Source: Jeotgalibacillus haloalkalitolerans (GTDB taxonomy: Bacteria > Bacillota > Bacilli > Bacillales > Jeotgalibacillaceae). Taken from it: a stretch of DNA of 64,000 nucleotides. The position numbers were made by a program, and so were the translations under genes. The stretch spans positions 961,146 to 1,025,145 of the forward strand of contig NZ_JAXQNN010000001.1 of the NCBI RefSeq assembly GCF_034427455.1. Direction: 5' to 3'. A model generated the notes under the pieces. The model ran no database searches. It had not been told where the DNA came from and was given only the letters and a program-made list of their open reading frames with translations. Of this stretch, positions 8,172 to 15,625 are shown one piece after another (the first letter of the stretch is position 1; every line of letters starts with the position of its first letter).

Positions 8172-8585
8172 ATGGCGGAGCTGAAAAATTGTCCGAAATG
8201 TAATGCCATCTTTAATTATAATGGTCTTCGTGATGTTTGTCCGAAGTGTCAGAAAGAAGAAGAAGAGCTGTTTGAGCAGGTCTACCGTTTTTTAAGGCAG
8301 CGTGAAAACAGAGCGGCTACAATTGAGCGGATTACTGAAGTGACGGGTGCTTCAGCGAGCCTGCTGCACAAATGGGTCCGTAAGCGCAGGCTTCATCCGG
8401 CACAGTTCCCGGGGCTCGGTTATCCATGTGATAACTGTGGTACGCTGATTATTCAGGGGAAAATCTGCAGGTCCTGCACTGACAATATTAAAACAGATTT
8501 AAAACAGCACGAATCTAATATGGAATTTCGTGAAGCGGTTGCGAATAGCAATAGAAAAACTTATTTATCAAACCGAGACAAATAA
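8172..8585 (+). CDS. yvyF: YvyF, flagellar operon protein (TIGR03826-type)
   Basis: 137 residues with two zinc ribbons: CPKCNAIF/CPKCQKE at the N-terminus and CDNCGTL/CRSC near residue 90-105. Between them lies a helix-turn-helix-like segment (residues ~45-75, TIERITEVTGASASLLHKWV). B. subtilis YvyF occupies the same place before flgM and binds FlgM in reported work, where it is described as an activator/antagonist of the anti-sigma factor. Start ATG 8172 follows GGAGGAC (8159-8165). A strong terminator follows the stop, so flgM is probably driven from its own promoter. Confidence 0.85.
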   Translation: MAELKNCPKCNAIFNYNGLRDVCPKCQKEEEELFEQVYRFLRQRENRAATIERITEVTGASASLLHKWVRKRRLHPAQFPGLGYPCDNCGTLIIQGKICRSCTDNIKTDLKQHESNMEFREAVANSNRKTYLSNRDK

Positions 8586-8588
8586 CAT

Positions 8589-8637
8589 AAAGACGCCTGG
8601 GACTTTTATTCTAATTTTCCCCTGCGTCTTTAATTTT
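8589..8637 (+). terminator. Intrinsic terminator after yvyF
   Basis: AAAGACGC pairs with GCGTCTTT across a 27-base loop (which can pair further, GGGA/TCCC), followed by AATTTTTG. It overlaps the region of the flgM promoter. Confidence 0.6.
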
Positions 8638-8655
8638 TGTTCACCCTGCCGATAT
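8631..8655 (+). promoter_or_regulatory. SigD-type promoter for flgM
   Basis: A perfect SigD -10 element GCCGATAT lies at 8648-8655, 45 bases before the flgM start. The -35 (TTTAAT around 8630) is poor against TAAA. flgM has a SigD promoter in B. subtilis. Confidence 0.6.
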
Positions 8656-8700
8656 AATGGGTAACACAACAATATCGACTATAGAAAGCAGGTGAGAGCT

Positions 8701-8967
8701 TTGAAAATTAATCCTTTTCATCAGAATCCGGTCAATCCTTATAAACGCCAGGAAGCAAAAGTGGAGCAGGCAGAGCTGCAGAAGCAGAAAAAGGCGGATA
8801 AGGTAGAGATTTCAGCAGAGGCAAAGGAAATGCAAAGCTTAAATAAAATACAGGAAGGCCGTCAGGAACGGGTTGATCAGCTGAAGGCAGCGGTAGAGAA
8901 CGGAACATACAAACCGGACGCTAATAAAACAGCTGAAAACCTTATGAAATTCTATCGTCAGTCCTGA
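8701..8967 (+). CDS. flgM: FlgM, anti-sigma-D factor
   Basis: 88 residues. The N-terminus MKINPFHQNPVNPYKRQ matches the FlgM pattern (MKIN...VNPY), and KVEISAEAKEMQ and the C-terminal NGTYKPDANKTAENLMKFY are the sigma-28-binding part. FlgM holds SigD inactive until the hook is complete. I prefer TTG 8701 over in-frame GTG 8692: GCAGGTGAG (8688-8696) is then the ribosome site and the protein begins exactly where homologues do. A hairpin terminator follows immediately, so expression of the downstream FliK-like gene may be partly separated from flgM. Confidence 0.9.
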   Translation: MKINPFHQNPVNPYKRQEAKVEQAELQKQKKADKVEISAEAKEMQSLNKIQEGRQERVDQLKAAVENGTYKPDANKTAENLMKFYRQS

Positions 8968-8970
8968 TAA

Positions 8971-9000
8971 AAAATTGCTCATTTGATGGGCAATTTTTTG
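8971..9000 (+). terminator. Terminator/attenuator after flgM
   Basis: AAAATTGC (8971-8978) pairs perfectly with GCAATTTT (8990-8997), followed by TT. It sits between flgM and the ylqG-like gene. Confidence 0.6.
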
Positions 9001-9024
9001 TGTATAAATGGAGGTGTAAAAAAC

Positions 9025-11232
9025 GTGCAGATTAAAATGGATCCATCAGTCAGCAGTCAGCCTCAGGGCCAGAAAGAAGTTTCATTGAAGCAGGGTGATT
9101 TATTTTCAGCAACTGTAAAAAGTAAACATGGCAATGAGACTATACTTCTGGTCAGAGGGCAGGAAGTGAAAGTGAAAACAGATGGCAAACTGCCTGATTC
9201 AGGGCGTGTTCAGCTCGAAGTGACCGGTACGAAGGAAGGTCTTCCTATGGTGAGGCAGTCACAGCAGCAAACATCCGCACAGGCGCATGATTTTGTGAAA
9301 ATGAATGACGGGAAACCGCTGTCACCTGAGTTGAAAAACGCATTACAGCATTTATCAGCAAAAGGCGTAAAAGTGGATCCGGCATTAGTTAAAGAATTAA
9401 ATCAATTTTTATCTAAAACGGATGCCACACCTCAACAAAAGCTTGAAACCATCCAGGCAGCAGTGTCCAAAAACCTTGATCTGACTGCAAATAAACTGTC
9501 AGCGATCCATTCAGCGCTGCACGGACCTCCAATCAGTAAAGCGGTGTCAGAGCTGCTTTCATCTGCAAGAGTGGATGTGTCATCCGGTCAGAGGCACTCT
9601 GCAAGCCAGATACAGCAGGCGGCAAGACAGCAGCTGATTCAGGCACTGAACCTGCTTGCTAAAGGTGCTCCGGCTGAAGTAAAAGAAATGATCAGGCAGC
9701 TTGAAGCAACAGGTGATGTGAAGGCAATTGCGTCAGAAACGCAAAAAGTTCTCAGCTCTTTGTTAAAAGAAAATCCTGAAGCTGCCAAACTCCTTCAAAA
9801 TGCGCTGAAGCTGGATTCGCTTATTCAGCCTGTTGTGCAGCCACAGACAATTGATCAATCAAAAGCGCTGCTGGTTCAGGACGCAAAAACCGCCATACAA
9901 AAAATGCCGGATATTTCAAAAGTAACAGAGCAATTTAAGGTGTTGGCTAATAACCCTGAGATGAACGGTGATGTCAGACAGGCCCTTCAACAGGCTGCAG
10001 CAAAAGCTGAGCAGTTTGTCCAGAATGGTCAGGAACTTCAGGCGAGGCAGGTTATGATGCAGGGAATCGAGCAGGCAGCGGCAGCTTATCCACTGAAAGC
10101 GGCATCTGAGCAGTATATGCTGTCAGATGAACTGACCTCTCAGATTCCAATGCATTCAAGGGATGTCATTGTTATGAGAGTCAGCGAAAAAATGTCTCAG
10201 GCAGCCATTGACTTTAAAAATATCCAGAAAGATATGACGAGAAACTTAAGTCAAATTGAGTTTGCTGCAAACCGCCAGCAGGCACTTCAGCAGTCCAAGC
10301 CATTGTTAGAGGCGACGATCAGAATGCTTGATAAAGCCATTTTAAAAGGCGACTTCATGCTGTATACGAATATGGAGACAGAGAAAGACCTGCTGAAGGC
10401 AAGCGGCCAGCTGGCTGAAGCGTCAAAGCTTTTAGCTAAAGGTGAAGTCGCGCAGGCAGCAAGGATTACTTCGGAAGTGAAAGCGATGATGGAAAAGATC
10501 GAATTTAAACCGTCGGATGTAAAAGTACAGCACTTCGTTTCGAAGGAAATCATGCAGCTTGAGCAGCCTTCTCTTCAGAAATTAACTGCTCAAAATCTCC
10601 AGCAGTCCATGCAGAACCTGAGGAACGAACCATCTGCACGTCATGCATTTGAACATGTGCGGGCAATGGGTATGACGTTTGAAAATGAACAGGCTCATTC
10701 ATTGTTAAATAAGAGTCAGGATCAGGCTGCGTCACTGAAGGGGATGCTGATGAAAATGGCAGGCGAAGGCAAAGCGGATCAGACACTTACACAACTTACC
10801 GGCCAGCAGCTGCTCAGTAAAACAGATGCTTCAGGGCTACAGAGTATGGTGATGACTTTGCCATTTATCCTTCAGGAAAAGGTTGAAAGCTTTAAAGTGT
10901 ACATGCAATCGAAAAATGGCAGTCAGAAGGTCGACTGGGAAAATTGCAACCTGTATTTTCTCTTTGATACGAAAAAGCTTGGAGAAATTGGTGTATCACT
11001 GAATGTTTCTGAGCGGAATCTGTCTATAAAAATGAAGAATGATCAGCCGGATTTTGAAAAGAAAATGGAGCCAATCACAAGTCTCGCAAAAGACCGTCTT
11101 GAAAAAATCGGATACAGCGTTCAGCAATTACAGTTCGACAGGCTGACTGCAGAAGAAATTAATGAGGTTTCAGCTGAACCGGCACAAGCCGTTCCTGTGA
11201 TGACTGAGAAAGGGTATGATTTTTCTATATGA
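9025..11232 (+). CDS. ylqG: FliK-like hook-length-control family protein (YlqG-like)
   Basis: 735 residues, Gln/Lys/Ala-rich and mostly helical. The C-terminal ~110 residues (FDTKKLGEIGVSLNVSE, then NDQPDFEKKMEPITSL and RLEKIGYSVQQLQF) match the shape of the FliK C-terminal 'Flg_hook' domain: hydrophobic beta strands with a G(E/K)I/VxVxL pattern, then an amphipathic helix. Start GTG 9025 follows GGAGGTG (9010-9016). It overlaps the next gene by ATGA, and that gene encodes a stand-alone FlhB C-terminal-like domain. In classical flagella FliK and FlhB-C together switch export specificity, so this pair may be an accessory switch. In B. subtilis the homologous ylqG-ylqH pair lies far away near rnhB. 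Family assignment is moderately sure; the role is inference. Confidence 0.7.
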   Translation: MQIKMDPSVSSQPQGQKEVSLKQGDLFSATVKSKHGNETILLVRGQEVKVKTDGKLPDSGRVQLEVTGTKEGLPMVRQSQQQTSAQAHDFVKMNDGKPLSPELKNALQHLSAKGVKVDPALVKELNQFLSKTDATPQQKLETIQAAVSKNLDLTANKLSAIHSALHGPPISKAVSELLSSARVDVSSGQRHSASQIQQAARQQLIQALNLLAKGAPAEVKEMIRQLEATGDVKAIASETQKVLSSLLKENPEAAKLLQNALKLDSLIQPVVQPQTIDQSKALLVQDAKTAIQKMPDISKVTEQFKVLANNPEMNGDVRQALQQAAAKAEQFVQNGQELQARQVMMQGIEQAAAAYPLKAASEQYMLSDELTSQIPMHSRDVIVMRVSEKMSQAAIDFKNIQKDMTRNLSQIEFAANRQQALQQSKPLLEATIRMLDKAILKGDFMLYTNMETEKDLLKASGQLAEASKLLAKGEVAQAARITSEVKAMMEKIEFKPSDVKVQHFVSKEIMQLEQPSLQKLTAQNLQQSMQNLRNEPSARHAFEHVRAMGMTFENEQAHSLLNKSQDQAASLKGMLMKMAGEGKADQTLTQLTGQQLLSKTDASGLQSMVMTLPFILQEKVESFKVYMQSKNGSQKVDWENCNLYFLFDTKKLGEIGVSLNVSERNLSIKMKNDQPDFEKKMEPITSLAKDRLEKIGYSVQQLQFDRLTAEEINEVSAEPAQAVPVMTEKGYDFSI

Positions 11233-11522
11233 GACCGCATTATTTTAATCCTGGTGCCAAAAGAAAAATGAATGGTCCGACTGCAGCAGTTATCCGGTAT
11301 GATGAAAGAGATGATTCACCGCATGTCGTTGCGCAGGGAAGCGGCGCGCTCGCTGAGAAAATACTTGAACTTGCAAAGGAACATAATATTCATCTTGAAG
11401 AAGACAACAGCCTGCTTGCAGATCTGCTCGATATCGATCTTGGAGAAACCATTCCGCCGCAGCTGTATGCCGTAATTGCGGAGATTTTGCTGCTAATTGA
11501 GGAGATGGAGAAGACCTATTAA
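11229..11522 (+). CDS. ylqH: Stand-alone FlhB cytoplasmic-domain-like protein (YlqH)
   Basis: 97 residues, corresponding only to the soluble C-terminal export-switch domain of FlhB/YscU (AVIRYDERDDSPHVVAQGSG, ending LYAVIAEILLLIEEM). It lacks the four N-terminal membrane helices. FlhB self-cleaves at NPTH; the equivalent place here reads NGPTAAVIRYD, so the cleavage motif is altered and self-cleavage is unlikely. It starts inside the last codons of the FliK-like gene and is followed by a terminator. It probably competes with or supports FlhB in substrate switching; this is inference. Confidence 0.8.
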   Translation: MRPHYFNPGAKRKMNGPTAAVIRYDERDDSPHVVAQGSGALAEKILELAKEHNIHLEEDNSLLADLLDIDLGETIPPQLYAVIAEILLLIEEMEKTY

Positions 11523-11524
11523 GG

Positions 11525-11557
11525 TAGACCGGGGACAGACCCTGGTCTATTTTTTTA
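11525..11557 (+). terminator. Terminator after ylqH, R3-type hairpin
   Basis: TAGACC (11525-11530) pairs with GGTCTA (11544-11549), with inner GGG/CCC around ACAGA, followed by TTTTTTT. The core GGGGACAGACCC is the R3 repeat motif, here serving as a terminator. Confidence 0.75.
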
Positions 11558-11577
11558 TATAAATGCAAAATTACCTA

Positions 11578-11604
11578 TTAACCATTCTCCATTCTTCCCG
11601 ATAA
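11578..11604 (+). promoter_or_regulatory. Candidate SigD promoter for the fliS2-flagellin pair
   Basis: TTAA, then 15 bases, then CCCGATAA (11597-11604): one -35 and two -10 mismatches from TAAA-N15-GCCGATAT. It lies after a terminator and 23 bases before the fliS paralogue, so a separate late-flagellar promoter is reasonable. Confidence 0.4.
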
Positions 11605-11627
11605 AGAAAGTAGCAGGAGGGGAAGAG

Positions 11628-12080
11628 ATGGACTTTTTATCGAAAGAACTTTTATATCAGAAATCACCTCAGGAGCTGACTTCTCTTTTATATGAAGCAG
11701 CGATTACAAAGCTTGAAAAGGCAATTCAGGAGACAAAAGATAAAAATTACATAGAAGCGAATCAGTCATTTCAGCGTGTAAATGATATTTTGCATAGATT
11801 GGGTGCCGGCTTGAACTATGAGAGTGGCATTATCGCTGATCAGCTGGATGCAGTGTATAACTTTATGGCTGAAGAGATAGTGATGGCGAATCTGAAAAAG
11901 GATGTTGCACGTGCAGAGGAAGTGCTCATTCTTCTGAAAGAAATCACTGACTCCTGGAATCAGGCAACAAAAGCGAGTCCTGGCGCTAAAACACGCCCAA
12001 CTAAAGCGAACCCATATGAGCAGCATGTCAAGGTAGAAGTACAGGATCAATCATTAAACAAATTGGAAGCGGGGAAATAA
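11628..12080 (+). CDS. FliS paralogue, flagellin export chaperone
   Basis: 150 residues. The first ~115 are a FliS-type helical bundle (SPQELTSLLYEAAITKLEKAI, then VNDILHRLGAGLNYESG); the C-terminal tail (KASPGAKTRPTKANPYEQ) is longer than in ordinary FliS. FliS binds the C-terminal helices of flagellin in the cytosol and delivers it to the export gate. This gene directly precedes a flagellin gene (3-base gap) and is distinct from the canonical fliS at 22860, suggesting a dedicated chaperone for the divergent flagellin. Start ATG 11628 follows AGGAGGGG. Confidence 0.85.
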   Translation: MDFLSKELLYQKSPQELTSLLYEAAITKLEKAIQETKDKNYIEANQSFQRVNDILHRLGAGLNYESGIIADQLDAVYNFMAEEIVMANLKKDVARAEEVLILLKEITDSWNQATKASPGAKTRPTKANPYEQHVKVEVQDQSLNKLEAGK

Positions 12081-12083
12081 TCA

Positions 12084-12893
12084 ATGAGAATTAATCATAA
12101 TATCCAGGCTTTAAATGCATATAGAAACCTTAATCAGACAATGAATGATACGTCAAAGAGTCTTGAGAAGCTGTCTTCAGGTCTTCGTATTAACCGTGCG
12201 GCAGATGATGCAGCGGGTCTTGCAATTTCAGAGAAAATGCGTTCGCAGATCCGTGGCCTTGAGATGGCTGAGCGTAATGCGCTGGATGCAATATCACTTG
12301 TTCAGACAGCAGAAGGCGCGCTTGCATCAACACATGACATCTTACAGAGAATGCGTGAACTTTCTGTCCAGGCGTCGAATGGGACACTGGAAGATGAAGA
12401 TAAAGAAGCAGTGCAGGATGAAGTAAATGAGCTGGTTAAAGAAATCAATAGAATTGCAGATAAAACTCAGTTTAATAGTAAAGTCCTTTTAGATGAATCC
12501 GAGGCTGACGGTTTTACATTCCAGATCGGTGCAAATGAAGGTGAGCAGGTTGTCCTAAATATCGGAAAAATGGACGCTTCTGAGTTAGGCATTGATGCCC
12601 TAGATTTAGTAGAGGAACCCCAGGAAGCAATTACGAGTATTTCTGATGCAATTGCGCTTGTTTCAAAAGAAAGAAGTAACCTTGGAGCCTTCCAAAACCG
12701 TCTTGAACATACGGTATCAAACCTCCAGTCTGCTAACGAAAACCTGACTGCAGCAGAATCACGTATCCGTGACCTTGATATGGCAAAGGAAATGTCACAG
12801 TTCACAAGAAATAATATTCTTAACCAGGCAGGACAGGCAATGCTTGCACAGGCGAATCAGCTTCCGCAGGGCATTCTGCAGCTGCTTCAATAA
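12084..12893 (+). CDS. Flagellin paralogue (divergent third flagellin)
   Basis: 269 residues with complete flagellin ends: N-terminal MRINHNIQALNAYRNLNQ and SSGLRINRAADDAAGLAISE; C-terminal SRIRDLDMAKEMSQFTRNNI and QAMLAQANQLPQGILQLLQ. The middle domain is short, like the two hag products, but differs from them (ADGFTFQIGANEGEQVVLNI). Codon use matches the surrounding operon rather than the AT-rich hag genes. It lacks the structured leader of hag1 and hag2. It could form a minor or proximal filament segment. The upstream FliS paralogue is the likely chaperone. A clear terminator follows. Confidence 0.9.
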   Translation: MRINHNIQALNAYRNLNQTMNDTSKSLEKLSSGLRINRAADDAAGLAISEKMRSQIRGLEMAERNALDAISLVQTAEGALASTHDILQRMRELSVQASNGTLEDEDKEAVQDEVNELVKEINRIADKTQFNSKVLLDESEADGFTFQIGANEGEQVVLNIGKMDASELGIDALDLVEEPQEAITSISDAIALVSKERSNLGAFQNRLEHTVSNLQSANENLTAAESRIRDLDMAKEMSQFTRNNILNQAGQAMLAQANQLPQGILQLLQ

Positions 12894-12905
12894 TGTTACA
12901 ATCAG

Positions 12906-12937
12906 TGGAGAAGTAGATTTTTTACTTCTCCATTTTT
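12906..12937 (+). terminator. Intrinsic terminator after the third flagellin
   Basis: TGGAGAAGTA (12906-12915) pairs perfectly with TACTTCTCCA (12923-12932), followed by TTTTT. Confidence 0.85.
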
Positions 12938-12945
12938 AAATCTAT

Positions 12946-12972
12946 GAAGGCAGGGGTCAGGCCCCATCCTTC
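12946..12972. repeat. R3 mini-hairpin upstream of yaaR
   Basis: GAAGG-CA-GGGG-TCAG-CCCC-AT-CCTTC foldback. Same design as copies at 13488, 24053 and 33139. Confidence 0.6.
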
Positions 12973-12999
12973 ACAACTACCCCAGTGGAGGGATCAACA

Positions 13000-13440
13000 A
13001 TGGACGTACAACGAATCGGCCGTGCCGCTGAGACAAATAAAACACAAAAGAAAGAACAAGTTGCGAAAGAATCGGTTTCATTCCAGGATGTTATGTCAAA
13101 AAAGCGTACAACAACGCTATTGGATAAACTTACAGCTATGAGTGCAGAAATTGAAGACCAGGGTAAGAAGCTTGCAGATTCCAGAACAGTAGAAGACCTG
13201 CGTAAATATAAAGGTCTTGTAAAGAAGTTCATGGAAGAAGCTGTTAACAACGGTCTCCAGCTTGAAGACCAGCGTGGATTCAACCGCAGAGGCCGCACAA
13301 AAGTCTATAAAATCGTCAAAGAAATTGATACGAAACTGATTGACCTGACAAACCAGGTCCTTGATAAAGAAAAGAAAGGCCTTGCTATCCTAGGGACAAT
13401 TGGGGAAATTCAGGGGCTGATTATAAATGTCTATTCTTAA
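13000..13440 (+). CDS. yaaR: YaaR family (DUF327) protein
   Basis: 146 residues, highly charged and helical, with the conserved DUF327 stretches SVSFQDVMSKKR, DLRKYKGLVKKFMEEAV and GRTKVYKIVKEIDTKLIDLT. I use ATG 13000, which follows GGAGGGAT (12987-12993). In B. subtilis yaaR is near tmk and holB, well away from motility genes; here it lies inside the flagellar locus between a flagellin and flgN. Its function is unknown; the location suggests a link with flagellar export or assembly (inference). Confidence 0.82.
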   Translation: MDVQRIGRAAETNKTQKKEQVAKESVSFQDVMSKKRTTTLLDKLTAMSAEIEDQGKKLADSRTVEDLRKYKGLVKKFMEEAVNNGLQLEDQRGFNRRGRTKVYKIVKEIDTKLIDLTNQVLDKEKKGLAILGTIGEIQGLIINVYS

Positions 13441-13462
13441 GACTTCATAACTGCAGAATGTT

Positions 13463-13470
13463 TCCGATAT
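13463..13470 (+). promoter_or_regulatory. Possible SigD -10 element before flgN
   Basis: TCCGATAT (one mismatch to GCCGATAT) 76 bases before flgN. No TAAA at 14-16 bases upstream, so weak. Confidence 0.25.
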
Positions 13471-13487
13471 ATAAGGTGATGGTTATT

Positions 13488-13512
13488 GAAGAGAGGGTCT
13501 GTCCCTGCCTTC
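13488..13512. repeat. R3 mini-hairpin upstream of flgN
   Basis: GAAG, AGGG, TCTGT, CCCT, CCTTC foldback; reverse orientation of the GGGACAGACCC core. Confidence 0.55.
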
Positions 13513-13545
13513 ACACTACCTCCACCTTAAAACAGGAGGATCAAG

Positions 13546-13956
13546 ATGACTCAACAATCAATTAAATCCATTCTTCATCAGCAGCTCAAGCTGCATAAAA
13601 GCCTGCTTGAACTGGCAAAGCAAAAGACTGCTGTAATTAAGGAAAATAACCTTGATCAGTTGAATCAGTTAATTAAAGATGAACAAAAACATATTCAGGC
13701 GATCAGTGCTTTGGAAACGAAGCGCCAGCAGCTAAATACACTGGAAGATCTTCAGGCAGAAAAAGGTGAACTGCTACATGTCATCATTGAGCTGAAATCA
13801 GTGAATGAACTGAATCAGGATTTGCTGACTCAATCGATGCAGCTCGTTTCACTCAACCTTGACATGCTGATGCCGCAGCCTGATTCGATCAATTATTCAA
13901 AAGAAGATAGCGATGACGACCAGCCTGTCAGGTCTATGTTTGACTCGCAGGCCTGA
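13546..13956 (+). CDS. flgN: FlgN, chaperone for hook-filament junction proteins
   Basis: 136 residues forming a long helical hairpin (LHQQLKLHKSLLELAKQKT, then KLNQLIKDEQKHIQ-type heptads) and a disordered acidic tail. It matches the FlgN/YvyG family that binds the C-termini of FlgK and FlgL and guides them to the export apparatus. It lies immediately upstream of flgK and flgL. Start ATG 13546 follows AGGAGGATC. Confidence 0.88.
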   Translation: MTQQSIKSILHQQLKLHKSLLELAKQKTAVIKENNLDQLNQLIKDEQKHIQAISALETKRQQLNTLEDLQAEKGELLHVIIELKSVNELNQDLLTQSMQLVSLNLDMLMPQPDSINYSKEDSDDDQPVRSMFDSQA

Positions 13957-13975
13957 CCATTAGGGAGGAACAACA

Positions 13976-15613
13976 ATGCGTTCTACATTTATGGGACTTG
14001 AAACAGCAAAACGTGCGCTTTTTACACAGCAAAGCGCATTACATACAACGGGACACAATATCGCCAATGCGAATACGCCGGGGTATTCAAGACAGCACGT
14101 GAATTTCGGTACGACTACTCCGTTCGCACCTGCAGCAATGAACCGTCCGCAGCTTCCCGGCCAAATGGGAACTGGTGTTGAAGCGAACTCAATCCAGCGT
14201 GTGAGAGATTCATTCCTTGATATTCAATACCGTCAGGAGTCAAATAAACTTGGCTACTGGGATTCAAAATCAAGTGCCATCAGCGAGATGGAAAACATCG
14301 TGAATGAACCAACGACAAATGGGCTTGGGGCTGTTATGGGTGAATTCTGGCAGTCACTTCAGGATCTATCGGTCTACCCTGAGAATGACGGAGCGCGAAA
14401 TGTTGTTCTAGAGCGTGGACAGTCAGTCGTTGACACATTCCATTATCTGAATGACTCACTGAATCAGATCAAAGATAATATTGGAAATGAAATCAGTGTA
14501 TCACTGGATAGTGTGAATTCATTACTTGCTCAAATTGCGAGCGTGAACAGCCAGATCAGTGATGTAGAACCTCACGGGAATATTCCGAATGACCTCTACG
14601 ACCGCCGTGATGCGCTGGTGGATGAACTATCAGGATATATCGATATCCGGGTTACTTCAATTAAATCTGAAGGCGATCCTGCTGATGAAGCAGAAGGTCT
14701 TTATAATATCAGCATTGTCGGTGCAAATGGCAGGGAAGAAATACTTGTTGCCAATAAAGACTACAATCAGCTTGGCTTTTCAAATGGAAGTGGAAAGCTG
14801 ACGACATCTACACCTGATGACATCAGTCAGATTGCGATTTTCTCAAGCACTGGGAAAGAAATTGAATCAAAAAAGCTTTCAATCTCTGATGCAAATGGGA
14901 ATCCGCTTTTTTCTCAGGGGAAGATCAGAGGATTAATAGAATCATATGGTTATAGCTATCAGGATAGCACCGGAACTACTCAGGTTAAAGGAACATATCC
15001 TGAAATGCTGGATAATCTTGACCGCCTGGCTTATTCATTCTCCCAGACTTTTAATGCTGTACACGAAAAAGGAATTGATCTTCAGGGGAATTCCGGTCAA
15101 CAATTCTTTGGAGACCTGGGCGGAGATCATGAAAATGCGTCGAAGCTGATTTCAATGAGCGATATTACATCGAAGGAAATCGCTGCTTCGACAACGACAA
15201 ATGCTGATGGTGAAGTAAATGCAGGAGACGGTAAAAATGCAGTCAACCTATCAAACATTCAAAACTGGCTGATGAACGAAACGGTCACACTGGATGGTTT
15301 TGACGGAGCAGAGTCAATTAATCTCAATGACTACAATCGCCTCGAAACAGCTTCTATGAACTCTTTTTATGAAGGGGTTATTGGTAAGCTGGGTGTTCAG
15401 GGACTTCAGGCAAACCGTCTTGCAGGAAACAGTGAGATCCTCAGACAGTCAGTTGAGGAAAAAAGAATGTCAGTCAGCTCTGTCTCTTTAGATGAAGAAA
15501 TGACAAACATGATCCAGTTTCAGCACGCTTATAATGCAGCTGCAAGAAACATTACAATGGTCGATGAAATGCTTGATAAAATCATTAACGGCATGGGCTT
15601 AGTCGGCAGATAA
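13976..15613 (+). CDS. flgK: FlgK, hook-filament junction protein 1
   Basis: 545 residues. The N-terminus has the axial-protein pattern (FMGLETAKRALFTQQSALHT, then GHNIANANTPGYSRQHVN). The C-terminus has VSLDEEMTNMIQFQHAYNAA and ARNITMVDEMLDKIINGMG, which form the D0 coiled coil. Length agrees with the family (about 505-550). FlgK joins the hook to the filament; its chaperone FlgN is encoded 20 bases upstream and FlgL 12 bases downstream. GGGAGG precedes ATG 13976. Confidence 0.96.
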   Translation: MRSTFMGLETAKRALFTQQSALHTTGHNIANANTPGYSRQHVNFGTTTPFAPAAMNRPQLPGQMGTGVEANSIQRVRDSFLDIQYRQESNKLGYWDSKSSAISEMENIVNEPTTNGLGAVMGEFWQSLQDLSVYPENDGARNVVLERGQSVVDTFHYLNDSLNQIKDNIGNEISVSLDSVNSLLAQIASVNSQISDVEPHGNIPNDLYDRRDALVDELSGYIDIRVTSIKSEGDPADEAEGLYNISIVGANGREEILVANKDYNQLGFSNGSGKLTTSTPDDISQIAIFSSTGKEIESKKLSISDANGNPLFSQGKIRGLIESYGYSYQDSTGTTQVKGTYPEMLDNLDRLAYSFSQTFNAVHEKGIDLQGNSGQQFFGDLGGDHENASKLISMSDITSKEIAASTTTNADGEVNAGDGKNAVNLSNIQNWLMNETVTLDGFDGAESINLNDYNRLETASMNSFYEGVIGKLGVQGLQANRLAGNSEILRQSVEEKRMSVSSVSLDEEMTNMIQFQHAYNAAARNITMVDEMLDKIINGMGLVGR

Positions 15614-15625
15614 GGAGTGAACTAA

